Notes: generated by a model from the sequence alone, not told the origin. Positions 7,305 to 16,152 are shown, counted from the first letter of the stretch. The stretch: DNA of 64,000 bases from Maribacter aquivivus (GCF_900142175.1 NZ_FQZX01000002.1:415317-479316); one strand, 5' to 3'. Translations and numbers: made by a program.

Positions 7305-8585
7305 TTATTCTTCTTTTGAAAACGCTTTAAATATAACACAAGCATTTACATCTCCGAATCCAAAACTTGCTTTTGCGATTATTTTTGGAGCATGTTTTAT
7401 TGTTTCCCTCGGAATACAAGATTCTGAAATCAATTTAGAAATCTCTGGATGTATGTCGTCACAGTTCACATTCTTAAACACTACTTGCTCTTTAAACTGC
7501 AATACCGCCGCAACACTTTCTATACTACCTGCTGCCGCCAAACAATGACCCACTGATCCCTTAAATGAATTGATATACGGAAAATCATCATGTTCCCTTC
7601 CCAGCGCTTTACTCCAATTTTCTATTTCCAATCCGTCTTTAGTAGTTGCAGTTAAATGTCCGTTAATGACATCAATATTTGAAGCTTCAATTCCTGCATT
7701 AGTTATGGCATTACGAATACAACGCTGCACCGCCATACTATTTGGTGCGGTCATGGACCCTTCCCCTAATTGTCCGCCGCTATTAATTTCACCTCCAAGC
7801 ACTTCTACATAAATATGTGCACCTCGTTTTTGGGCGCTTTCCAAGGACTCTAACACCAACGCACCTGCACCACTACCGGGAATGAATCCGGCTGCTGTGG
7901 CACTCATAGGTCTACTTGCTTTCGACGGATTGTCATTATAGCCTCTTGGTAAAATACGCATGGCATCAAAACCACCCCATACATACGGTCCACTATCACT
8001 ACAGCTACCGGTCAGCATAATTTCTGCCTTTCCCTGACTAATACGGTCGTATGCCATAATAATACCTTCTGCACCTGTTGTACATGCCGCGGAATTTGTT
8101 GTGACTTGATTTCCGCAACCTAATAATCCACCTAAATAAGCACTTATACCGCTTGCCATGGTCTGTATTACTGAAGTACTACCAAGTCTACGTACATTTC
8201 CTTCATCGATTAAATGAATGGCTTCCCTAAACTTATCGACCCCCAAAATTCCGGTTCCAAAAATGATTCCGCGATCCCAGCTTGGTTCATCGGTCGTATT
8301 CTTTTCTAACCCGGCATCTTTCCAAGCATCTATACCTGCAATGACTCCGTATACAATTCCCGTAGCATTTAATCCTCTGCGCTCTAACGGAGTAAAATAC
8401 TTATCCATGAGATTGTCTTTGACTAAAGGCTCGCCAGCAACTTGACAACCAAAACCTAACTTCTCTAGATTTGGTTGATGCCGAAGTCCACTTTTACCTT
8501 CTAGCAAGGCATTTGTGAAATCGGTAAGACCTAGACCATTTGGTGCACATACCCCTAAGCCAGTTATAACTACGCGTCTACTCAT
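7305..8585 (-). CDS. Beta-ketoacyl-ACP synthase (FabF-like) of the PKS operon
   Basis: A condensing enzyme of the FabF/KAS II thiolase fold, 426 aa. The Cys-His-His triad is visible: Cys168 in TNSAACTTG, His310 in INGHLTATTKDG and His347 in FKGSVGHCLAAAG, with the supporting Lys342. The usual HGTGT block is replaced by GHLTATT, and the first half of the active-site loop also deviates, which marks it as a specialised rather than primary-metabolism KAS. Its start overlaps the dehydratase gene's stop by 8 bp, so translation is coupled. Likely job: elongation of the acyl chain on the operon's own ACP. Confidence 0.9.
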   Translation of the reverse strand: MSRRVVITGLGVCAPNGLGLTDFTNALLEGKSGLRHQPNLEKLGFGCQVAGEPLVKDNLMDKYFTPLERRGLNATGIVYGVIAGIDAWKDAGLEKNTTDEPSWDRGIIFGTGILGVDKFREAIHLIDEGNVRRLGSTSVIQTMASGISAYLGGLLGCGNQVTTNSAACTTGAEGIIMAYDRISQGKAEIMLTGSCSDSGPYVWGGFDAMRILPRGYNDNPSKASRPMSATAAGFIPGSGAGALVLESLESAQKRGAHIYVEVLGGEINSGGQLGEGSMTAPNSMAVQRCIRNAITNAGIEASNIDVINGHLTATTKDGLEIENWSKALGREHDDFPYINSFKGSVGHCLAAAGSIESVAAVLQFKEQVVFKNVNCDDIHPEISKLISESCIPRETIKHAPKIIAKASFGFGDVNACVIFKAFSKEE

Positions 8586-9030
8586 TTGCTATACCTATCA
8601 TGCCTGCCAAAACTCCTTTACAGACCAGTTTATCATCTTCATTGTACATTTTAACCTCGCACTTTAATTTCTGAAATCGAAAATAAATCAAATTTGAAAC
8701 CACCCTAACCCGTTCTCCAGGAAATACAGGCAAAAGAAATTCCATTTGAGAACTACTCATACCAATACCTACATTTTCTAGTTCGGTCTTTTGACCTAAT
8801 AGATAAATACCTAGGCAGACCAAGCCAATTTGTGCGCAACATTCCGTTAAAATCACTCCTGGTGTTACAGGATCATTCTTAAAATGCCCTTTGTAAAAAT
8901 CTGCATCTGATGAAAACGTATATTTCCCTTCGGCACCTTTATCATTAATATTCAGAAGCTCTTCTACAAATAAAAAAGGCTCCGAATACGGTAGTTGCTT
9001 CAATATCCAATTATAAGATTTCTTCATCAT
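8578..9030 (-). CDS. FabZ-like 3-hydroxyacyl-ACP dehydratase
   Basis: A 150-aa single hotdog-fold protein. The FabZ active-site motif is present as FYKGHFKNDPVTPGVILTE, with catalytic His49 and Glu63, followed by the CCAQIGL helix. The fold ends in the expected FRFQKLKCEVKMYNEDDKLVCKG strands. It would remove water from 3-hydroxyacyl-ACP. It lies between the SDR gene (9 bp gap) and the ketosynthase gene (8 bp overlap). A thioesterase-like hotdog is the alternative, but the GHF...PG motif favours dehydratase. Confidence 0.85.
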   Translation of the reverse strand: MMKKSYNWILKQLPYSEPFLFVEELLNINDKGAEGKYTFSSDADFYKGHFKNDPVTPGVILTECCAQIGLVCLGIYLLGQKTELENVGIGMSSSQMEFLLPVFPGERVRVVSNLIYFRFQKLKCEVKMYNEDDKLVCKGVLAGMIGIANE

Positions 9031-9039
9031 CTTTTCTTA

Positions 9040-9831
9040 TTACATCAAACTTTCGCCGCCATCAACTTTAATCACAGTTCCGGTAATCCATTTTGCTTCA
9101 TCCATAGTTAACAAATACACGGCATTTGCAACGTCTTTGGGAGTGGTTAAGCGGTTCTGTGGATTTCTCTTTAATGCATTTTCTTTAATCTGTTCAAACC
9201 CGGGAATCATAGATAACGACTTGGTCATGGTAATACCTGCCTGTATACAGTTTGCTTTTATACCGATTGGTGCAAACTCTAACGCAATACTTCTGGTCAG
9301 TGCTTCTAAAGCTACTTTAGCCACCGAAACGGCACTATAATTTGGTAATGCTTTTGTATTACCTTCACTTGTAAAAGAAACTATACGAGTATCGTCTGCA
9401 AATAAATTCGCGGTAACCAGTGCTTTTGTCCAATCATATAAGCTCAGCGCCATGGCATCGAAAGTGATTCTAAAATCGGTATCGACCAAGGTTGGTCTGT
9501 TTTCAGAATACATGGGCTTAAGCGTTCCTTTAGCTACACTATGCACCATTACCTTAATCTGATGACCAGCAGGTAACTGTTGCTGAATATTAGAAATGAT
9601 ATCTGTGCGTTTTTCAGCATTCAAAACATCTACATTCATCGCTATTAATAGATTTCCAAAGGCACGAATTTCATCGAATCCATTTTCAATATCATCCATA
9701 GCTGCACGTCGATCTCGGTGCATAATTAAAATATGGTAGCCATGACTAGCCAATTTCTTTGCCGTAGCGAGTCCAAGTCCGCTACTTCCTCCCAATATTA
9801 TAGCCCAATAGGTATTTTTCATAGTTGTCAT
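9040..9831 (-). CDS. FabL/FabI-like SDR, probable enoyl-ACP reductase
   Basis: A 263-aa short-chain dehydrogenase/reductase with an N-terminal nucleotide site LGGSSGLGLATA. The active site reads Y165-x6-K172 (YSAVSVAK) instead of the Y-x3-K of FabG, which is the hallmark of enoyl-ACP reductases of the FabI/FabL group. The following VALEALTRSIALEFAPIGIKAN and the ending VDGGESL resemble FabL. I therefore prefer enoyl reduction over ketoreduction. No separate ketoreductase is in the operon, so either the enzyme is bifunctional or housekeeping FabG serves. It is 9 bp from both neighbours. A second in-frame ATG is three codons downstream. Confidence 0.82.
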   Translation of the reverse strand: MTTMKNTYWAIILGGSSGLGLATAKKLASHGYHILIMHRDRRAAMDDIENGFDEIRAFGNLLIAMNVDVLNAEKRTDIISNIQQQLPAGHQIKVMVHSVAKGTLKPMYSENRPTLVDTDFRITFDAMALSLYDWTKALVTANLFADDTRIVSFTSEGNTKALPNYSAVSVAKVALEALTRSIALEFAPIGIKANCIQAGITMTKSLSMIPGFEQIKENALKRNPQNRLTTPKDVANAVYLLTMDEAKWITGTVIKVDGGESLM

Positions 9832-9840
9832 TTACTTATG

Positions 9841-10896
9841 CTACCATTCTATCAATACGCGTTGTGCCGAGAAACCGGGACCAAAACTCAATATTAACCC
9901 TTGTTCGCCTGCTGCTATATCTTTTTCTAAAAAACGTTCTAATACATATAAAACAGTAGCACTACTCATGTTTCCATAAAGTCGTAACACCTCTCTGGTA
10001 TCATCAATATTTTTACCTAATGCACCAAAAAGTGATTCTACTGTTTGCACTATTTTCTTTCCTCCCGGATGAAATATTAAATGGTCTACTTTCTGAATAT
10101 TACTACCATACTTTTCTAAAAACGGATGTACAATTTCAGCAAAATGATTAGATATCGTTTCAGGTACAGCCGGATCAAGAATCATTTTTAATCCGTGATT
10201 GGTTAAATCGAAACCCATCATCTCAGTGGCATCTTTAAAGTGATACATTTCTTCCCCTATTATTTTTGGTCCTACAGCATCTTCTTCTGACGATAGCAGA
10301 ACACAAGCCGCACCATCTCCAAAAATTGCAGCACTTACCATATTTGCCATGGAATAATCTTGAAGCTGAAAGGTTGCCGTGGGACTTTCAACAGAAACCA
10401 AAGCTATACGCTTACCAGGATTTGATTTCAAGAAATTGTGAGCATATATAAGCCCAGACACTCCTGCTGCGCAACCCATTTCTGTCACCGGAAGCCTTAC
10501 CACATCTTGACGCATGCCCAATTCATTAATCAGATAAGCATCTAAAGACGGAATCATAATACCTGTACAGCTAACTGTAATAATATAATCTATTGAGGAA
10601 GCTTTCCAATTATTTTTTTGTAGCGCGTTTCTAAGTACGTTAGTACCCATACGTTTGGCTTCTTCACTATAAATCTTGTTCTTATCCTCAAAAGAAGTAG
10701 TCACAAACACATCTTCGGGTGGCATGATAGAATACCGTTTATCTACTGCAGCCCCTTCAAAAATCTTAACGACCTTTCTAGAGAAACGCTCCTCTTGTCC
10801 GCTTAACCAAAATTCAACGAGAGGAATGATATCCTTGGTATCTTTTGAATACGGTGGTAATTCTTTCGTAACACTAATAATTCTTGTATGATTCAT
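9841..10896 (-). CDS. Type III polyketide synthase (chalcone/stilbene-synthase superfamily)
   Basis: A homodimeric-type condensing enzyme, 351 aa, that would extend an acyl starter with malonyl-CoA and cyclise the product. The Cys-His-Asn triad is complete: Cys142 in EMGCAAGVSGL, His276 in LIFHPGGKKI and Asn309 in LYGNMSSATV, with the C-terminal GFGPG-like loop present as SFGPGFSAQ. FabH is excluded by the HPGG and GNMSSAT blocks and by the length. The neighbours (ACP, KAS, dehydratase, reductase) suggest a fatty-acyl starter, hence an alkylpyrone or alkylresorcinol-type product (inference). It is 24 bp from the methyltransferase gene and 9 bp from the SDR gene. Confidence 0.93.
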   Translation of the reverse strand: MNHTRIISVTKELPPYSKDTKDIIPLVEFWLSGQEERFSRKVVKIFEGAAVDKRYSIMPPEDVFVTTSFEDKNKIYSEEAKRMGTNVLRNALQKNNWKASSIDYIITVSCTGIMIPSLDAYLINELGMRQDVVRLPVTEMGCAAGVSGLIYAHNFLKSNPGKRIALVSVESPTATFQLQDYSMANMVSAAIFGDGAACVLLSSEEDAVGPKIIGEEMYHFKDATEMMGFDLTNHGLKMILDPAVPETISNHFAEIVHPFLEKYGSNIQKVDHLIFHPGGKKIVQTVESLFGALGKNIDDTREVLRLYGNMSSATVLYVLERFLEKDIAAGEQGLILSFGPGFSAQRVLIEW

Positions 10897-10920
10897 AGTT
10901 GCTCTTAATCTTCAATCTAC

Positions 10921-11628
10921 TTATTTCTTCTGTAAAACCCATACATATCTAAAAGCCCATTTCCATTTAATATGATGAGATGCATTTGTAACCTGATCAG
11001 CAAAATGCAATAATTCTTTCTTTACAAATGCCCTACGGATAGATAATAATCCGTCTTTCTTGGCAATTTCAGTTTTGATGAAAAACAAACTAAATGCTTT
11101 GAACAAATAATATGCGATTGGGCTCCGTTCCAAATCATTGATTACTACGCCTAACTTTGCTATTTCTACAAAGCGATTTACAAACTCAACTACTCCTTGA
11201 TCTGTAAAATGATGCAAGGTTAACGTCGTCATAACCACATCAATATTCCATTCAGAAAAATCAGATTTTAAAATATCTGTATTCAGGTAACTAATCTCAG
11301 GGTAATCAGATGAATATTGCTTTGCTAATTGTAATCCTTGTTCATTAAAATCAACTCCAATCAATTTAAGTTTTACATTCTTCTTTCTTGCAGCTAATGC
11401 CAGTTTTCTAAGCATGGTTCCTTCAGCACAACCCATATCTAAAATCGTATACGATTCTTTGTTTTTTTTTTCAAGTAACTCAAAAACAGCATCTAAGCTT
11501 ATACTATAACCCCCAAGCAACCTATTTACCCTATTGATATCTTGTAGTATCGTTTCAAGCTCACTAGTAGTACCTGAAAAGGTATCCATGATCTCCACTT
11601 CACTACTTCTTTGTGTAAAATCTACCAT
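10921..11628 (-). CDS. Class I SAM-dependent methyltransferase of the PKS operon
   Basis: A 235-aa soluble methyltransferase with motif I TILDMGCAEGTML (residues 61-73), the acidic ribose-binding Asp93 in LIGVDFNEQ, and a motif IV region VVMTTLTLHHFTD typical of UbiE-like small-molecule enzymes. Its ATG overlaps the flavoprotein stop by one base (TAATG) and the PKS gene follows after 24 bp, so it most likely O- or C-methylates the polyketide or its hydroxylated product. The gene contains one copy of the palindrome ATCGTATACGAT at 11444-11455. Confidence 0.87.
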   Translation of the reverse strand: MVDFTQRSSEVEIMDTFSGTTSELETILQDINRVNRLLGGYSISLDAVFELLEKKNKESYTILDMGCAEGTMLRKLALAARKKNVKLKLIGVDFNEQGLQLAKQYSSDYPEISYLNTDILKSDFSEWNIDVVMTTLTLHHFTDQGVVEFVNRFVEIAKLGVVINDLERSPIAYYLFKAFSLFFIKTEIAKKDGLLSIRRAFVKKELLHFADQVTNASHHIKWKWAFRYVWVLQKK

Positions 11629-12749
11629 TACGATATTAATTCTCCATGGGTTTTAGAAATAATAAACTTCAATATTGATTTTGACTTTCCGACGGATTTA
11701 ATTCCCATTGAAACTAATCTTTTATTCATTAAGACGGACTGTAATTTTCTACCAAACCATAAACGGGTACTAAAGGCTTTTGACCATGCCTTTTTATAAT
11801 CGTGCTCTAGGTCGCTACGTTTGTAATCTGATTCATTCACATACTTTGATATTAATTCTGAAGCAATCTTTGCACTATGAATAGCCATTGCCATACCATT
11901 ACCACATAACGGATGAATTAGACCTGCTGTATCTCCACACATAAGCATGTGATCGACCACATTGTCTTTCTCGTCAAAGGCTATTTGGGCAATGGTCATA
12001 GGCTGATTAAAAACTGGACTTGCATTTAATAGAAATTGTTTTAAAAATGGATTTTTGGCAACCACTTCTTTATTGAAACTTTGAATATCTTTATATTCTT
12101 TAAAACTCTCATAATTAACTAGATAACAGAAATTCACCGCACCTGTTTCCGTTTTTGAGAGTCCGCCATATCCCCCATTAAAATTGTGCAGCGCAACTAT
12201 ATCTTCCTGAAGATCATTAAGTACGTAATGAGCCTTTACCGCCAACCACGATTGCTTTTTCTTGCTAAATGCCCTGTCTAAGTTTTTGTCTAGCGCTGAT
12301 CGCTTACCGTAAGCTCCTACAGCTATTTTAGAAGAATAGCTATTAGACTTGGTAGTAATAGTGAAAAAATCATCTGTGAATACATTTGCTATAACTTTCT
12401 CAAAGTAAAAAATGACCCCTAGCTTCTTTGCTCGTTCAAAAAGCAAATTATCAAGAGCATATCTACTTATACCGTATCCGCCCAATGGCAAATCGGTCTC
12501 AACAATAAATCCATCTTGTGTACTAATTTGAAATTGCGAAATATCTTTAGCTCCTTCAGCCTTTAGGTCTACTCCTAACCGTTTTAAATACGGATCAATT
12601 TCTTTAGATACGTACTCGCCACATACTTTATGATGCGGGTATTGCTGCATTTCAATCACAGCAACATCCAATCCCTCTGAAGCCAAATGAATAGCAGCAG
12701 TCAAGCCCGCTAGTCCGCCTCCAATAATAAGTATGCCGTGTTCTTTCAC
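11628..12749 (-). CDS. FAD-dependent oxidoreductase (geranylgeranyl-reductase/UbiH-like)
   Basis: A 373-aa flavoprotein with the dinucleotide motif GGGLAGLTAA near residue 10, a KVCGEY motif near residue 43 as in the geranylgeranyl-reductase group, and the second FAD motif MCGDTAGLIHPLCGNGMAMA. It belongs to the group-A flavoprotein hydroxylase/reductase superfamily. In this operon it could hydroxylate a phenolic ring towards a quinone or reduce double bonds; sequence alone does not decide. It starts at GTG and is the first gene of the operon, only about 25 bp after the ompA terminator hairpin. The coding end overlaps the methyltransferase start. Confidence 0.85.
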   Translation of the reverse strand: MKEHGILIIGGGLAGLTAAIHLASEGLDVAVIEMQQYPHHKVCGEYVSKEIDPYLKRLGVDLKAEGAKDISQFQISTQDGFIVETDLPLGGYGISRYALDNLLFERAKKLGVIFYFEKVIANVFTDDFFTITTKSNSYSSKIAVGAYGKRSALDKNLDRAFSKKKQSWLAVKAHYVLNDLQEDIVALHNFNGGYGGLSKTETGAVNFCYLVNYESFKEYKDIQSFNKEVVAKNPFLKQFLLNASPVFNQPMTIAQIAFDEKDNVVDHMLMCGDTAGLIHPLCGNGMAMAIHSAKIASELISKYVNESDYKRSDLEHDYKKAWSKAFSTRLWFGRKLQSVLMNKRLVSMGIKSVGKSKSILKFIISKTHGELIS

Positions 12750-12773
12750 TGCATGGAAGTTACACCAAAAACA

Positions 12774-12805
12774 AAAAAGCCCTGCAAGTGCAGGGCTTTA
12801 TTTTA
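12774..12805 (-). terminator. Intrinsic terminator after the OmpA-like gene
   Basis: A strong stem (GCCCTGC / GCAGGGC, extended by A-T pairs) with an AAGT loop lies between the ompA stop and the first gene of the PKS operon. On the minus strand it ends in a T run. No exact TAnnTTTG box follows before the GTG at 12749. Confidence 0.85.
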
Positions 12806-12829
12806 ACTCAATACTAAAATTTGTATCTC

Positions 12830-13522
12830 TTAGTTCGTTTGTGTTTGTGCTTCTTGTTTTAAAGATTCACTAGCAACAATCGCTAACTCTACACGTCTGT
12901 TCTTAGCTTTACCAGCTGAAGTTGTATTGTCACCTACTGGCTGTGTTTCACCATACCATTTTGTATCAAAGCGACTAGCATCTATCCCTTGACTTATTAA
13001 ATAGCTCGTTACAGATTCTGCTCTTTGCTTAGATAAGTTCAAGTTATACTCCTCAGCACCAGCACTATCCGTATGACCTTCAACTAAAATATTAGATTGA
13101 GGATATTCCTTAAAAATTCCTACTAGTTTATCTAAAGTAACTGCAGATGTACCTTGCACGTTAGATTTGTTAGTATCGAAATACACACCAGCTTCTTCAT
13201 TAAAGGTTACGTTGATACCTTCACCAACACGCTTTACTTCTGCGCCAGGTATTTCTTCTTCAATACGTTCTGCTTGACGGTCCATTCTATTACCAATATA
13301 ACCACCGGCAGCACCACCTATTGCAGCACCTAAAATAGCACCAAGAGCCGTATTATTACCGCTACCAACATTATTCCCCAAAATTCCACCGATTACAGCG
13401 CCTCCTGAAGCACCAATTACCGCGCCTTTTTGTGTTTTATTTGCGTTTTTTACAGTACTACAGCTCATCACCAAGGCAAGAGCTAGAATGTAACTTGTTC
13501 TACGTAATATCATTGTTTTCAT
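12830..13522 (-). CDS. OmpA-family lipoprotein with glycine zipper
   Basis: A 230-aa outer-membrane lipoprotein resembling YiaD. The lipobox is LVMSC (Cys21). Residues about 32-80 are a glycine zipper (GAVIGASGGAVIGGILG, then GAILGAAIGGAAGGYIG). From about residue 110 there is an OmpA C-terminal peptidoglycan-binding domain with VEGHTDSAGAEEYNLNLSKQRAESV and NRRVELAI. It would anchor the outer membrane to the cell wall. It ends at the strong terminator that separates it from the PKS operon and probably shares a transcript with the lipocalin-like gene 27 bp upstream. Confidence 0.92.
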   Translation of the reverse strand: MKTMILRRTSYILALALVMSCSTVKNANKTQKGAVIGASGGAVIGGILGNNVGSGNNTALGAILGAAIGGAAGGYIGNRMDRQAERIEEEIPGAEVKRVGEGINVTFNEEAGVYFDTNKSNVQGTSAVTLDKLVGIFKEYPQSNILVEGHTDSAGAEEYNLNLSKQRAESVTSYLISQGIDASRFDTKWYGETQPVGDNTTSAGKAKNRRVELAIVASESLKQEAQTQTN

Positions 13523-13548
13523 ATGCTTAATTTAAAATTTAAGTAGGT

Positions 13549-14028
13549 TTATTTTTTACTGAATTGGTAAACTACATTTATAGGAGCACCTTCAACCATC
13601 ACATTAGATTTTAATGTCATAGCTGTTTCGGTAAGGTTTTCAATATTTAAACGATAACCAGCACCTCCAGAAATATCTTGATTTTTTTCGTTAATGAATT
13701 TGAATTGTAACTGACTAGTGTAGTTCTCTTCACGTTCTACAACAGACCATCTAATATAACGATCACCACCAGTACAAAATGTTGATTGGTCAATAGTATA
13801 TCTACCAGTACTATTGTTATCACGGAAAAACCACTCGCTGCCTTCTAGACATATATCTTCTACATCATTAAACAATACTGCCTTTACATTACCAGTATTA
13901 CCTTCAAAAGAAACATCATTTAAAGTCCATGTGCCGCTTAGTAGATTTCTTTTTCCTCGAGCATCTTTAGACACAGAACATGAGGTTATTAAAAGTACAA
14001 TACTAAAAAGTAAAATTATTTTTTTCAT
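13549..14028 (-). CDS. Lipocalin-like lipoprotein
   Basis: A small lipoprotein (159 aa from the chosen start) with the signal MKKIILLFSIVLLITSC. The mature part, beginning LLSGTWTLNDVSFEG, is beta-rich with the GxW entry typical of lipocalin-like Bacteroidota proteins, so it may bind a hydrophobic ligand at the outer membrane. An in-frame ATG lies 14 codons upstream at 14070, but starting there would put a polar stretch before the signal peptide. A near-match -7 box (CATCTTTG, minus strand, 14121-14114) lies further upstream. It is 27 bp upstream of the OmpA gene on the same strand. Confidence 0.75.
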   Translation of the reverse strand: MKKIILLFSIVLLITSCSVSKDARGKRNLLSGTWTLNDVSFEGNTGNVKAVLFNDVEDICLEGSEWFFRDNNSTGRYTIDQSTFCTGGDRYIRWSVVEREENYTSQLQFKFINEKNQDISGGAGYRLNIENLTETAMTLKSNVMVEGAPINVVYQFSKK

Positions 14029-14175
14029 AAGTAAAAAATTTAGGTTTGATCTATATACGTTGCTTGTCATTTTTTGGATGGATAAAATCTATTTATTCGA
14101 CCAAATAACACTGCAAAGATGCTGCTAAATATAAATACCTATTACCTCTTTTAACATATTTCTTGACGGATTTAC

Positions 14176-16152
14176 TTAATATGCGATAAGTTCTTTTAAA
14201 TCAGATTCAAACCTAGACTTTGCAAGATATTGTTCTTCAAGCTTAGTGTTAAAAGGAATAGGAGTCTCTAAACTACCCACCCTTTTTATGGGACCATCTA
14301 AATACTCAAAACAATTCTCCATGACCATTGCTGAAATATCACTGGCAATTCCCCCAAAGAGGCTATCTTCCTGCAATATAATTAGTTTACCTGTTCGCTT
14401 TACCGAATCGTAAATTGCATTGATATCTAATGGTTGTAATGTTCGTAGATCCAATAGATCTGCACGTATATCTGTATTTTTTTCCAATGTTTCTAAAGCC
14501 CAATGTACTCCTGCTCCATAAGTTACAATGGTTATTTGATCACCTTGTTTTAAAAGACTTGCTTTCCCTAATGGCAATGTGTAATAATCAACAGGTACTT
14601 CTTGATAAAAACTTCTATACAAACCTTTATGTTCAAAAAATAAAACCGGATTTGGATCCTCTATCGAAGTTGCCAACAAGCCCTTTGCATCATACGGGAA
14701 TGCTGGGTATACTACTTTTAAGCCGGGAGTTTTAGTAAACCACGCCTCATTTGTCTGCGAATGAAAAGGACCTGCAGAAACGCCACCACCACAAGGCATA
14801 CGAATTACAACATCTGCATTCTCTCCCCATCTATAAAAACTTTTAGCTAAATAATTTACTATTGGGTTAAAGCCACTACTTGCAAAATCTGCAAATTGCA
14901 TTTCCATAACCGCCTTCATTCCGTTTATAGATAAACCCATTGCGGCAGATACAATTGCCGATTCACATATAGGCGTATTACGTACACGCTCTTTACCGAA
15001 ATCATTCACAAAGCCATCTGTAATTTTGAATACGCCACCATACTCGGCAACATCTTGACCCATGATTACAAGGTTGTCAAATTTCTTCATCGACTGCCTT
15101 AAACCTTCAGATATAGCATCTACCAAACGAATATTGGTTACAAATTTACTAGGTTCAACTTCTTTTAAATCAAATTTTTTATATACCTCACTTAATTCTT
15201 TACTTTGATTAGGTATAATTGCCTCTTCTGCAAACGCGATTTTTAAATGTTCATCAATTTCAGATTGAATTTCTGCCTTAAAATTCGCTATACTTTCCTC
15301 TGTCAATATATTTTCTCTCAATAAATACTGGGTAAAATTCTCCAATGGATCTTTCTCTGCCCAGGTATCTAAAAGCTCTTGAGGTACATATTTTGTACCA
15401 CTGGCCTCTTCATGTCCGCGCATGCGAAAAGTCTTAAATTCTAATAATACCGGTCTAGGGTTTATTCTCATATCCCTAATTAAATCGGCTACTTTAAAAT
15501 AAACTTCAAGAATATTATTACCATCAATGATATGAGATTCCATACCATAGCCAACACCCTTATCTGCGATGTTCTCACATTTAAACTGTTCGTTGGTAGG
15601 TGTGGACAATCCGTAGCCATTGTTCTCTACACAGAAAAGAACGGGTAAACTCCAAACTGAAGCTACATTCAAAGCCTCATGAAAATCACCTTCACTTGTA
15701 GCTCCTTCTCCTGTAAAAACAGCGGTTACCTTCTTTTCCTTTTTTAATTTATGGGCTAGCGCTATACCATCTGCCACACCTAATTGCGGACCCAAATGAG
15801 ATATCATACCTACAATCTTAAACTCTTGTGTACCAAAATGAAAGCTACGATCACGACCTTGGGTGAAGCCGCTTGCTTTTCCCTGCCATTGCGTAAACAA
15901 CCTATATAATGGTATGTCTCTTGTTGTAAAGACACCTAGGTTTCTATGCATAGGCAGTATATATTCATCGCTGTTCAAAGCTGTGGTTACACCTATAGAT
16001 ATTGCCTCTTGACCAATACCACTAAACCATTTAGAAATTTTACCTTGTCTTAATAGAATCAACATTTTCTCCTCTATCATTCGAGGTTTAAGCATTGATT
16101 TATAAAGTTTTAACTTAACGTCTTTAGCTACTTTAAAATCGGTGTAATTCAT
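14176..16152 (-). CDS. Fused E1 alpha/beta subunit of a 2-oxoacid dehydrogenase
   Basis: A thiamine-diphosphate enzyme that decarboxylates a 2-oxoacid and transfers the acyl group to E2 lipoate. The 658-aa chain fuses both E1 subunits: alpha-like residues about 1-320 with the ThDP motif GEGATSEGDFHEAL...ENNGYG, and beta-like residues about 335-658 with VMGQDVAEYGGVFK and the C-terminal half of the transketolase fold. The fusion is typical of Flavobacteriia and is usually annotated as branched-chain 2-oxoisovalerate dehydrogenase; pyruvate specificity cannot be excluded. No E2 or E3 gene is nearby. I use the ATG at 16152, four codons inside a TTG-initiated frame. Confidence 0.9.
   Translation of the reverse strand: MNYTDFKVAKDVKLKLYKSMLKPRMIEEKMLILLRQGKISKWFSGIGQEAISIGVTTALNSDEYILPMHRNLGVFTTRDIPLYRLFTQWQGKASGFTQGRDRSFHFGTQEFKIVGMISHLGPQLGVADGIALAHKLKKEKKVTAVFTGEGATSEGDFHEALNVASVWSLPVLFCVENNGYGLSTPTNEQFKCENIADKGVGYGMESHIIDGNNILEVYFKVADLIRDMRINPRPVLLEFKTFRMRGHEEASGTKYVPQELLDTWAEKDPLENFTQYLLRENILTEESIANFKAEIQSEIDEHLKIAFAEEAIIPNQSKELSEVYKKFDLKEVEPSKFVTNIRLVDAISEGLRQSMKKFDNLVIMGQDVAEYGGVFKITDGFVNDFGKERVRNTPICESAIVSAAMGLSINGMKAVMEMQFADFASSGFNPIVNYLAKSFYRWGENADVVIRMPCGGGVSAGPFHSQTNEAWFTKTPGLKVVYPAFPYDAKGLLATSIEDPNPVLFFEHKGLYRSFYQEVPVDYYTLPLGKASLLKQGDQITIVTYGAGVHWALETLEKNTDIRADLLDLRTLQPLDINAIYDSVKRTGKLIILQEDSLFGGIASDISAMVMENCFEYLDGPIKRVGSLETPIPFNTKLEEQYLAKSRFESDLKELIAY

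Noticed and set aside
9040..9831. Annotation of the SDR as FabG ketoreductase
   Set aside because: The Tyr-Lys spacing is six rather than three residues, which fits enoyl reductases.
9841..10896. Annotation of the type III PKS as FabH (KAS III)
   Set aside because: It has the HPGGKK and GNMSSAT blocks and GFGPG-type ending of chalcone/stilbene synthases, and is longer than FabH.
13814..14128. 104-codon plus-strand ORF over the lipocalin-like gene
   Set aside because: Antisense shadow; the minus-strand frame has a proper lipoprotein signal.
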